A stretch of DNA of 64,000 nt from Olleya sediminilitoris (lineage in GTDB: Bacteria > Bacteroidota > Bacteroidia > Flavobacteriales > Flavobacteriaceae), in the NCBI RefSeq assembly GCF_016785945.1, contig NZ_JAEMEF010000007.1:62001-126000 (forward strand). Direction: 5' to 3'. Both the position numbers and the translations under genes were made by a program. The notes beneath the pieces were generated by a model. That model made no database searches and was not told the DNA's origin. It saw only the letters and a program-made list of their open reading frames with translations. Below are positions 56,765 through 64,000 of this stretch, piece by piece; within the stretch, counting starts at the first letter, position 1, and every line of letters starts with the position of its first letter.

Positions 56765-59288
56765 CTGGCTAACCTACTGTTTAATGTTTTGGATTGTTAT
56801 TAGTTTTGGTCAAACTAATAGCTTGCCTTTAGCTGATTACTTAATAAGTATTCAAGAGCAATTTGATGTAAAATTTAGTTATGCTGTAGACGATGTTGCT
56901 AACATCAACATACCTCAACCGGAAAGGGAATTAAATTTACAACAAACGTTACAACACTTAAACGCTAATACCTTACTAAATTTTAAAACAATAGATAGTC
57001 GGTATATTACCGTTTCTGTGTTAGAAAAAACAATTTCTATTTGTGGTACTTTAGTTTCAAAAGAAACCAATGAAGCGCTGATTGGCGCTTCAGTTATTAT
57101 TGATAATACGTATCAAGGTACAAGCACAAATTATAATGGTGAATTTAACTTAACCGAAATTCCGCTTAAAGCGACACTTTCTATTTCTTATTTAGGTTAT
57201 CAAACGTTAAAAATTTCTGCTAAAACATTATTTAACAATCAACAATCTTGTCCAACAATTGCACTTACAGAGGACAACCAAATGTTAACCGAAGTTTTAA
57301 TTACTAAATACTTAACTACAGGTTTGCAAAAATTTATAGATGGTAGTATTGTGTTAAACACAGAAGAATTCGGGAATTTACCAGGCTTAATCGAACCTGA
57401 TATTTTACAGTCCATACAAGCTTTACCAGGCGTTGAAAGCGTTAACGAAAGTATTGCCAACATTAATGTAAGAGGAGGAACAAATGACCAAAATTTAATC
57501 CTTTGGGATGGTATAAAAATGTATCATTCTGGTCACTTTTTTGGGTTAATATCTGCTTATAACCCAAACTTAACTAACAAAGTTATTGTGACTAAAAACG
57601 GAACCAGCAGTCAATACAGTGACGGTGTTTCAAGTACCATTAGCATGTATACTAAAGATAAAATTGAAGATACTTTTTCTGGAGGAGCTGGTGTAAATTT
57701 AATTAGTGCAGATGCTTTTTTAGAAATTCCTGTTAGTAAAAAACTAGCATTACATATTTCAGGAAGACGTTCTATCACTGATGTGATTAGCACACCTACT
57801 TATGATAATTATTTTGAAAGAAGTTTTCAGGATAGTGATATAAATATCAATTCTAATATTGAAAACAGCACAACTTCTTCTGATTTTGTCTTTTATGATT
57901 TTACTGCAAAACTACTTTTTGACTTAAACAAAAAACATCGTTTTAGAGCTAATATTATTGGTATTAATAACAATTTAGATTATGCCGAAACTATTACTGA
58001 TAGCGATAATACAACCACGTCAAAAACCAGTAATTTAGCTCAAGACAATTTAGGTTATGGTGGACATTGGAAAGCACAATGGACAAAAAACTTTAGCACA
58101 GACGTATCTGGTAACTACTCTAGATATACAGTAGATGCTTCAGATTTAAGAGTCCAAACAGAGCAACGCTTAACACAAGCTAATGAAGTATTAGAAACCA
58201 GTATACAGGTTAAAACCAACTATAGTTTTACTCCGTTTTTAAATTTTTTAAATGGTTATCAGTTTAACGAGATTGGTATATTAAATGAAACTACTGTAAC
58301 TGCCCCTTCTTATTCACGTACAAAAAAAGATGTTCTGTTAAACCATGCATTGTTTACACAAATAGAATACCATAAAGACAATACCTTTTTAAGGATTGGA
58401 CTACGCGGAAATTATTTTCAGAAATTTGATAAGTTATTAATAGAACCTCGTATTACTGCAAGACAAAAACTATCTAATCAATGGGCTTTAAAATTAGAAG
58501 GAGAATTTAAAAATCAGTCTGCAACACAAATTGTAGATTTTCAGGATGATTTTTTAGGCGTTGAAAATAGACGCTGGATATTAGCAGACAATAATACCAT
58601 ACCAATATCTACTAGTAAACAAGCATCATTTGGTGTTGATTATAGTAAACATAATTTAAATATTGATATTAATGGATTTTACAAAACGGTTGATGGGATT
58701 ACAGCTAGCAATCAAGGTTTTTATAATAATTTTCAATATCTGAGTGCCACAGGAAGTTACACTGCAAAAGGCATAGAGTTTTTAGCAAATAAAACTACTG
58801 ATAAATTTAGCACATGGTTAAGTTACACTTATAGTATTAACAATTATACTTTTGAAAGCTTTACACCTAGTGTTTTCCCTAATAATGTAGACATTAGACA
58901 CTCTATCTCTTTGGCTATAAATTATTCTATAATAAAAAACTTAGAATTATCATTAGGTGGTATTTGGCATTCTGGACAACCATACACAAAACCTCTTGAA
59001 GCTAACCCAACAATTGAAATTAACAACAATTATTATGTCAATTATGACCAACCCAATATCCAAAATGTAGACGATTTTTTACGTTTAGATGCCTCTTTAG
59101 GTTATACCTATGATTTTAATAACACAACTAATATTAGTCTAAAAGCAGGTGTACGTAACTTAAGTAATGAAGACAATGTAATTAATAGATATTATCAAGT
59201 AGATCCTGAGGATAGCAACAATACTATTGAGGTAAACAACCTGTCTTTAGGCCTAACGCCAAACGTAAGTCTACGCGTTAATTTTTAA
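56751..59288 (+). CDS. FecA-like TonB-dependent receptor with STN and carboxypeptidase-like domains
   Basis: 845 residues. Signal peptide (LMFWIVISFGQ), STN signalling domain (about 20-90, SIQEQFDVKFSYAVDDVANI), carboxypeptidase-regulatory-like beta domain (about 95-180), plug (about 185-310, LPGVESVNESIANINVRGG), and a barrel ending SLRVNF. STN plus FecR plus ECF sigma defines a trans-envelope signalling receptor. It is not a SusC (no SusC signature, no SusD partner). Ligand unknown; many Bacteroidota members sense glycans or host or prey components. Translationally coupled to fecR. Confidence 0.92.
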   Translation: MKGNNWLTYCLMFWIVISFGQTNSLPLADYLISIQEQFDVKFSYAVDDVANINIPQPERELNLQQTLQHLNANTLLNFKTIDSRYITVSVLEKTISICGTLVSKETNEALIGASVIIDNTYQGTSTNYNGEFNLTEIPLKATLSISYLGYQTLKISAKTLFNNQQSCPTIALTEDNQMLTEVLITKYLTTGLQKFIDGSIVLNTEEFGNLPGLIEPDILQSIQALPGVESVNESIANINVRGGTNDQNLILWDGIKMYHSGHFFGLISAYNPNLTNKVIVTKNGTSSQYSDGVSSTISMYTKDKIEDTFSGGAGVNLISADAFLEIPVSKKLALHISGRRSITDVISTPTYDNYFERSFQDSDININSNIENSTTSSDFVFYDFTAKLLFDLNKKHRFRANIIGINNNLDYAETITDSDNTTTSKTSNLAQDNLGYGGHWKAQWTKNFSTDVSGNYSRYTVDASDLRVQTEQRLTQANEVLETSIQVKTNYSFTPFLNFLNGYQFNEIGILNETTVTAPSYSRTKKDVLLNHALFTQIEYHKDNTFLRIGLRGNYFQKFDKLLIEPRITARQKLSNQWALKLEGEFKNQSATQIVDFQDDFLGVENRRWILADNNTIPISTSKQASFGVDYSKHNLNIDINGFYKTVDGITASNQGFYNNFQYLSATGSYTAKGIEFLANKTTDKFSTWLSYTYSINNYTFESFTPSVFPNNVDIRHSISLAINYSIIKNLELSLGGIWHSGQPYTKPLEANPTIEINNNYYVNYDQPNIQNVDDFLRLDASLGYTYDFNNTTNISLKAGVRNLSNEDNVINRYYQVDPEDSNNTIEVNNLSLGLTPNVSLRVNF

Positions 59289-59401
59289 TACTATTTACCA
59301 AATATCTTTATTTAATAAAAGAAACAAACCAACAACTGTATTTCAATAAGTTACAACAAACAAACCAAAAAACACCTATAGCATTTAAAAATAAATAATG
59401 T

Positions 59402-59409
59402 TATGTTTG
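59402..59409 (+). promoter_or_regulatory. -7 box (TATGTTTG) upstream of the effector-like gene
   Basis: Perfect TAnnTTTG 45 bp before the ATG at 59455. No TTG at the expected distance. Confidence 0.4.
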
Positions 59410-59454
59410 TATACCGAATGATTTAAATTGTTTTACTAAATAACTTATTATACA

Positions 59455-60525
59455 ATGTTAAATGAAAAATTAAAAGCATTACAAATAGTACTACAGCAAG
59501 AAGTAGACTTTGCTTGGCAATGTAAAATGGGAACATCTGTATACAATCAAAACAACCGCAGTTTTGGTAGTTATCTAGAGTCGTCTTTAAACGCACATAA
59601 CAAAGAAATTTCTCAAATTTTAGACGATATTGCTCGAGAACAAACTCAAAACCAAGAGCCTCCTAATTTTAATAATTATATTAGGTATTCTACTAGCTCA
59701 ATGACACACAAAGAAGTCTTTGTTGGTGACAAGTGGATATTGGTACCAAATACGGCATGTGTAGATTTTAGAACAACCACTTTAGGTGGTAGTAGAGCTT
59801 TTACTGTAACTGTAAGTAATGGTAGCGATTATGCTACGTTTACCTCAACCGAAAGTTTACAATCTTACCAACAAAACCAACAACTTTTAGAAGCTGATCC
59901 AATACATTTAGAACTACAAAATGATTATGTGTCTAAAGAAGAATATGATTGGATGTTATTAGCTTCTCAAGTTTACGGAACAACTAAAAAAAACATTAGT
60001 GGTTTAGGTGATCTTGCAGAATTGTACAGCAGAACACCAAAGGAATTTAAAAGACATTATGCTTACAAGATTTCAAAAGTTGCAAAAAGCGTAGGCAAAC
60101 CAGCAAAAGCAGGTAAAATATTTCATGGAGCTGAAAAGGTTATGAAAAAAGCAGGAAAAGTAGCAAAAGTTGGACCTTATCTATCTGCAGGTACAATTAT
60201 ATATGAAGTTGGTGATGCCTATATTAATGATACAGAAATTAAACCACACACTTACGTTGACGGAACCCTTTTAGTGGTAGGTATAGCTGCAACAGCAGTT
60301 GGTGCTCCTGCAGTAGTTGTTGGTTTAGCTATATATGGTATTTTAGATTATGCTTTTAATATTAGCGAAGGAATTGATAATACTTTTGGAAGTGATTCTG
60401 ATCTTTGGAACAACAAACCTATAAAGCATTTTCCTAAAAAAACAACTCCAATATTTAATGACGTAAAAATTGACAACACCTATGTTGCTCCTAACATAAA
60501 ACTACCTCCAAATTTTAAAAATTAA
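59455..60525 (+). CDS. Effector-like protein with C-terminal hydrophobic hairpin, hypothetical
   Basis: 356 residues, not recognised. No signal peptide. N-terminal part (1-170) is mixed, with charged helices (LQQEVDFAWQCKMGTSVYNQ, LNAHNKEISQILDDIAREQT) and a beta segment (VFVGDKWILVPNTACVDFRT). A basic Lys/Ala/Gly-rich stretch (about 205-240, AKSVGKPAKAGKIFHGAEKV) leads to two hydrophobic segments, PYLSAGTIIYEVGDAYI and LLVVGIAATAVGAPAVVVGL with AIYGILDYAF (about 241-301). It ends ISEGIDNTFG plus a polar tail. The basic region followed by a Gly/Ala/Val-rich hairpin recalls C-terminal regions of polymorphic toxin-like proteins. The next gene starts within its stop codon. A pore-forming or membrane-acting effector is a possibility, not a conclusion. 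Confidence 0.5.
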   Translation: MLNEKLKALQIVLQQEVDFAWQCKMGTSVYNQNNRSFGSYLESSLNAHNKEISQILDDIAREQTQNQEPPNFNNYIRYSTSSMTHKEVFVGDKWILVPNTACVDFRTTTLGGSRAFTVTVSNGSDYATFTSTESLQSYQQNQQLLEADPIHLELQNDYVSKEEYDWMLLASQVYGTTKKNISGLGDLAELYSRTPKEFKRHYAYKISKVAKSVGKPAKAGKIFHGAEKVMKKAGKVAKVGPYLSAGTIIYEVGDAYINDTEIKPHTYVDGTLLVVGIAATAVGAPAVVVGLAIYGILDYAFNISEGIDNTFGSDSDLWNNKPIKHFPKKTTPIFNDVKIDNTYVAPNIKLPPNFKN

Positions 60526-60935
60526 TGTTCAAACAAATATTTCAAAAATTATTATTGGCATTTTATTGTACTTCAAAATGGCTCGTAAATAAAAAAATGC
60601 CAGAAAAAATTATTCCATCCACTATATTATTTTTTTCATTTCCTTTTACATTTATAGCTACTGGTTTATATCTAATACTAGCTTTATCTTTAATATTAAG
60701 TAACTCTAAAAACTTAGCAGTTTTAGTTATTGGTGGATTTATATTTATTACACCAGTATATTATTTAGCCTCAAAAATGGCTAAAAAAGGCATTGTTAAA
60801 TGGGACATTAGCAAACACTACAAAACTTTAACAAAAAATGATAGAGCTAATAAAATAACGCTTGCTTTTATTGTTTTTTGGGGAAGCTTTATTATTCAGT
60901 TTTGGCTTGCCAATATGGCTTTGAGCTCAAAATAG
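60525..60935 (+). CDS. Small multi-helix membrane protein, candidate cognate immunity protein
   Basis: 136 residues with three to four hydrophobic segments: PSTILFFSFPFTFIATGLYL plus ILALSLIL (about residues 31-58), LAVLVIGGFIFITPVYYLAS (about 64-83) and ITLAFIVFWGSFIIQFWLAN (about 111-130). Its ATG overlaps the TAA of the preceding gene (TAATG), so the two are translated together. No homology recognised. Coupling of a small membrane protein to an effector-like protein is the layout of toxin-immunity pairs in which the partner protects the inner membrane; this is inference. Confidence 0.5.
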   Translation: MFKQIFQKLLLAFYCTSKWLVNKKMPEKIIPSTILFFSFPFTFIATGLYLILALSLILSNSKNLAVLVIGGFIFITPVYYLASKMAKKGIVKWDISKHYKTLTKNDRANKITLAFIVFWGSFIIQFWLANMALSSK

Positions 60936-60964
60936 AGAAGCAATTAGTAGATCTATTAATAAAT

Positions 60965-60996
60965 AAACGCTTTCAATTTCTTGAAAGCGTTTTTAA
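60965..60996. terminator. Terminator between the membrane protein gene and argS
   Basis: Stem AACGCTTTCAA / TTGAAAGCGTT with loop TTTC, followed by five T on the plus strand. The minus-strand tail is A/T-rich but lacks a long T run. Confidence 0.85.
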
Positions 60997-61019
60997 TATC
61001 ATATTCTAAATAAGAGTAA

Positions 61020-62804
61020 CTACATACGCTCTGGCACGTCAATTCCTAATAGGTTAAAAGCATTTTTAATAGTATTAGCTACAGCTTGAGATAACTGTAC
61101 TCTAAATACAATTTCATTTTGTGTTTCTGCACCTAATATTGATACGTTTTGGTAAAAACTATTGAAAGCTTTTACTAAATCATAAGTATAATTAGCTATT
61201 AAAGCAGGACTGTGGTTATTAGCTGCAAGTTGTATTACTTCTGGAAACAACTGTAATTGTTTAATTAAGTCTCGTTCTTTATCTTCTAAAGCAACATCAC
61301 TAGACTTAAGTGTTACACTAGTATCTTCATTAGCTTTGCGTAAAATAGATTGTATTCTAGCATAAGTATATTGTATAAAAGGACCTGTATTACCTTGAAA
61401 GTCTATAGACTCTTTTGGGTCAAACAAAATACGTTTTTTAGGATCTACTTTTAGTATATAATATTTTAAAGCGCCTAAACCTATTGTTTTATATAGTTCT
61501 GCTTTTTCCTGATCTGTATAACCATCTAATTTGCCTAAATCTTCAGATATGGTTTGAGCTGTATCAGCCATTTCAACAATTAAATCATCTGCATCAACAA
61601 CAGTACCTTCTCTACTCTTCATTTTACCTGAAGGTAAATCTACCATTCCGTAGCTTAAATGAAATAAGTTTTTAGCCCAATCAAATCCAAGTTTTTTAAT
61701 AATTAAAAACAATACTTGAAAATGGTATTCTTGCTCATTACCAACAGTATAAACCATACCTCCAACATCAGGATAATCTTTTACACGTTGTATAGCTGTA
61801 CCAATATCTTGAGTCATATAAACTGCTGTCCCATCAGAACGAAGCACTATTTTCTCGTCAAGACCATCATCTGTCAAATCACACCAAACAGATCCATCTT
61901 CTTTTTTAAAGAATACACCAGATTTTAAACCTTCTGCAATAAACTCTTTACCTAAAAGATACGTTTGACTTTCATAGTATAAGTTATCAAAATCAACACC
62001 AAGGTTTTTGTAAGTCGTATTAAAACCATCATAAACCCAACCATTCATTGTTTCCCAAAGGGCAACTACTTCTTTATCTCCTGCTTCCCATTTTTGAAGC
62101 ATTTGCTGAGCTTCAGTTAAAATAGGTGCTTCCTTTTTAGCATCCTCTTCTGTTTTTCCTTTGGCTACTAAAGCTGCTATTTCTTTTTTATATTCTTGAT
62201 CAAATTTGACATAGTAATTACCTACTAATTTATCTCCTTTTAATCCTGTAGACTCTGGTGTTTCATTGTTTCCAAAACGCTTCCAAGCCAACATACTTTT
62301 ACAAATATGTATACCTCTATCATTAATAATTTGCGTTTTGTAAACTTTTTTACCTGAAGCTTTCAAAATTTCAGAAACACTATAACCCAATAAGTTATTT
62401 CTAATATGTCCTAAGTGTAAGGGTTTGTTTGTATTAGGTGAAGAGTATTCAACCATAACAGCTTTATTTTCCGCGGAAGCGTCAACAAAACCATAATTTA
62501 CATTTTGTTTTATAGTATTGAAAAAATCCACAAAATAGAAAGCTGAAATTTCAAGATTTAAAAACCCTTTTACGACATTAAAAGCCTCAACTTGCTCTAC
62601 ATTTTGCACTAAATACTCACCAATAGCTTGACCAATTTGGACTGGATTACCTTTTACAACACGTAACATAGGAAACACGACTACTGTAATATCTCCAGCA
62701 AATTCTTTTCTAGTTGCTTGAAACTCGACCGTTTCTAAATTAGCATTATAAATGGTATTAACCGCTTGTTTAATGTGTTGCTCTAATGTGTTTTGAAGAC
62801 TCAT
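61020..62804 (-). CDS. argS: Arginine--tRNA ligase
   Basis: Class I aminoacyl-tRNA synthetase, cytoplasmic, 594 residues. Motifs: PNTNKPLHLGHIRNNLLGYS (HIGH equivalent HLGH, near residue 132), YHFQVLFLIIKKLGF (substrate region), GKMKSREGTVVDADDLI (KMSKS region), and a C-terminal anticodon-binding domain ending FNLLGIDVPERM. Full length for the family. Transcribed alone from a promoter with TATATTTG box. Confidence 0.96.
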   Translation of the reverse strand: MSLQNTLEQHIKQAVNTIYNANLETVEFQATRKEFAGDITVVVFPMLRVVKGNPVQIGQAIGEYLVQNVEQVEAFNVVKGFLNLEISAFYFVDFFNTIKQNVNYGFVDASAENKAVMVEYSSPNTNKPLHLGHIRNNLLGYSVSEILKASGKKVYKTQIINDRGIHICKSMLAWKRFGNNETPESTGLKGDKLVGNYYVKFDQEYKKEIAALVAKGKTEEDAKKEAPILTEAQQMLQKWEAGDKEVVALWETMNGWVYDGFNTTYKNLGVDFDNLYYESQTYLLGKEFIAEGLKSGVFFKKEDGSVWCDLTDDGLDEKIVLRSDGTAVYMTQDIGTAIQRVKDYPDVGGMVYTVGNEQEYHFQVLFLIIKKLGFDWAKNLFHLSYGMVDLPSGKMKSREGTVVDADDLIVEMADTAQTISEDLGKLDGYTDQEKAELYKTIGLGALKYYILKVDPKKRILFDPKESIDFQGNTGPFIQYTYARIQSILRKANEDTSVTLKSSDVALEDKERDLIKQLQLFPEVIQLAANNHSPALIANYTYDLVKAFNSFYQNVSILGAETQNEIVFRVQLSQAVANTIKNAFNLLGIDVPERM

Positions 62805-63148
62805 GAATTGTACTTTTTTGAAAAGGCAAATATAGTATTTCTTGCAAGAAATTGTTATTTTTTGATAGGCTTTATATTAGATTAACTAACCGTTATATGA
62901 CCTGTATTTAAAACACTTTAAAACAGTTACATTACATGAAGAAAACAAATCTTACCGTTAGTCTAATTTTTTGGTATTACCTCTTAAAAATTATGTTTTA
63001 AACTTATTAATATTGACTTTTATGTTTTGAAGGAAAATCCCTCTATTTTCTTCTTTTAATTTAATTAACTTAGAAAGTACATAAAATTTTAAAGTTTATT
63101 TTGAGACATTCGCAATTTGTCACGTTTTATGTACAGTTAAATTTTTAA
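62805..63148. other. 344-bp gap between argS and the TPR gene
   Basis: Contains the argS -7 box and the TTTCTTGCAAGAAA palindrome on the left, then AT-rich sequence. An in-frame ATG at 62936 opens only 21 codons (MKKTNLTVSLIFWYYLLKIM), not supported as a gene. An imperfect inverted repeat ACTAACCGT / ACCGTTAGT lies near 62885 and 62953. No clean promoter for the TPR gene is visible. Confidence 0.5.
62827..62851 (-). promoter_or_regulatory. argS -7 box with adjacent 14-bp palindrome
   Basis: Perfect TATATTTG on the minus strand (62827-62834), followed upstream by the perfect palindrome TTTCTTGCAAGAAA (62838-62851), in the spacer where a regulator could block RNA polymerase. The ATG is 22 bp downstream. 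Confidence 0.45.
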
Positions 63149-64000
63149 ATGAAGAGACTACTTGTCCTATTTTTATTATGTAATTTAACCTTTGGTTTTT
63201 CTCAAGATGAAGAGCTAGAGCGCTTAACTATACAGTTAGCTTATCAAAATCCAGATTCGATTAAAGTTAACACTTCTCTGAATATTATAAAATACTTATT
63301 TGAAGACAAACAATATAGCAAAGCATTGAAATTTGTTAACGAAAGTGAAAAGCTTGCAAAAGATATTGACTACAAAAAAGGACTTGCAAATATCATTTTA
63401 TACAAAGCTAAAATCCATACCCAAGAAGGAAACATACATAAAGCAATAGATTATTTTAAAACCGCTAAAGTACTTTTCTCTAATATTGAAGACTCAATAT
63501 CTGTTGCACAAATAGATAGTAATCTTGGAATAATTGAGATTAAAAATGGAAATTACAAAGACGGATTAGCTCATGCATTAGCTGCTATTAACGAGTTAGA
63601 AAAACGTGAACTATATGATGATTTGTCAAAAAATTATCAAAGTCTTGCCAAAGCTTACGATACTGCTGGAAACACAGAAAAGGCAATTGCTTTTAATATT
63701 AAAAAACTAAATGTAGATAAAAAATCAAACAGCATCGCTGGCTTAATTGAAACTAATAAAGAATTAGGCTACTTATATCTAAAAAAAGAAAAATATAATC
63801 TAGCCATTAACTATTTTGAGAGTGCTTTAGGTTATGCTAGCTCTAAAGACCACAATTTGCGCGCACAAATATTACCTCATCTTGGTAACGCATATCTGAA
63901 AAATAACGATTACCGTACTGCAACCAGATATCTAGCTGAATCAATAAACATTAATAGACGTTTAGATAATAAAAACGAAATTTTAATTGCCTTAAATAGT
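63149..64000 (+). CDS. Tetratricopeptide repeat protein, N-terminal part (cut by window edge)
   Basis: 284 codons, open to the window end. Signal peptide (MKRLLVLFLLCNLTFGFSQ), then helical TPR units: SKALKFVNESEKLAKDIDYK, KAIDYFKTAKVLFSNIEDS, SQIDSNLGIIE-like VAQIDSNLGIIEIKNGNYKD, LSKNYQSLAKAYDTAGNTEK, ETNKELGYLYLKKEKYNLAI and ILPHLGNAYLKNNDYRTATR. Exported TPR proteins of this layout in Bacteroidota often continue into a transmembrane helix and a histidine kinase or LuxR-type domain; the remainder is outside the window. Partner unknown. Confidence 0.75.
   Translation, partial: MKRLLVLFLLCNLTFGFSQDEELERLTIQLAYQNPDSIKVNTSLNIIKYLFEDKQYSKALKFVNESEKLAKDIDYKKGLANIILYKAKIHTQEGNIHKAIDYFKTAKVLFSNIEDSISVAQIDSNLGIIEIKNGNYKDGLAHALAAINELEKRELYDDLSKNYQSLAKAYDTAGNTEKAIAFNIKKLNVDKKSNSIAGLIETNKELGYLYLKKEKYNLAINYFESALGYASSKDHNLRAQILPHLGNAYLKNNDYRTATRYLAESININRRLDNKNEILIALNS

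Noticed and set aside
62936-63001. A 21-codon open frame (MKKTNLTVSL...) in the argS/TPR gap
   Set aside because: Too short, no -7 box or conservation visible, and hydrophobic codons arise easily in AT-rich DNA.
1-64000. CRISPR arrays, insertion sequences, integrases, phage genes, plasmid or chromosome origin
   Set aside because: No regularly spaced repeats, transposase or integrase motifs, dnaA box clusters or phage structural genes were seen on either strand.

Overview
This window is AT-rich chromosomal DNA from a bacterium of the Bacteroidota, almost certainly a (probably marine) member of the Flavobacteriaceae. The evidence is two SusC/SusD pairs, type IX secretion (T9SS) C-terminal sorting domains, an ECF sigma/FecR/TonB-receptor cassette, a PafA-type alkaline phosphatase, a small THX ribosomal protein, and promoters of the Bacteroidota type (TTG, about 18-20 bp, TAnnTTTG). 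I see no rRNA, tRNA, CRISPR array, transposase or phage gene, so most of the window looks like ordinary vertically inherited chromosome.

Layout. 1-1.2 kb: start of the str operon (rpsL, rpsG, 5' part of fusA), minus strand. 1.3-3.0 kb: a short Omp85-like barrel protein. 3.1-13.7 kb: two tandem susC/susD pairs plus a third surface lipoprotein, with no degradative enzyme beside them. 13.7-28.3 kb: mostly housekeeping genes (rlmB, rhomboid protease, rarA, radC operon, PaiB-like protein, HxlR/VOC pair, THX, yaaA, RluA-type synthase, PASTA protein, ddl, coaD). 28.4-35.4 kb: SulP transporter, M14 peptidase lipoprotein, a five-repeat T9SS surface protein, Nudix hydrolase. 35.5-49 kb: pyrE, SRPBCC protein, birA, the rsfS-ftsH-LUD-cdsA-psd-ACBP run, pafA, mlaE-mlaF, DUF389 protein, a mannose-1-phosphate guanylyltransferase and a SprT-like protein. 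49-55 kb: accessory surface genes: a CIA30-like protein, a secreted GH13 alpha-amylase with two C-terminal modules and a T9SS signal, an outer-membrane barrel protein, a metalloprotease lipoprotein and an internally repeated lipoprotein. 55-59.3 kb: ECF sigma factor, FecR anti-sigma factor and FecA-like receptor. 59.4-61 kb: an unrecognised two-gene unit that looks like an effector and its membrane partner. 61-64 kb: argS and the start of a TPR protein.

How the genes work together. The two SusCD pairs and the amylase serve outer-membrane glycan or oligomer uptake, but they are 37 kb apart and are not one locus. The 55-59 kb cassette is a trans-envelope signalling unit: receptor occupancy is sensed by FecR, which releases the sigma factor.

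Most notable non-coding observations: (1) the alpha-amylase gene is bracketed by an 82-bp direct repeat of the 3' end of the neighbouring CIA30-like gene, a scar of duplication or insertion; (2) a bipartite motif TAAGACAAY-N10-TTTACCCTAC occurs three times with identical spacing around the ECF sigma gene, twice upstream and once inverted before fecR; (3) the two susC promoters share a common, non-canonical architecture; (4) two diverged copies of an extragenic element lie in otherwise empty gaps; (5) several housekeeping genes have a -7 box 4-6 bp before their ATG, which predicts leaderless mRNAs.
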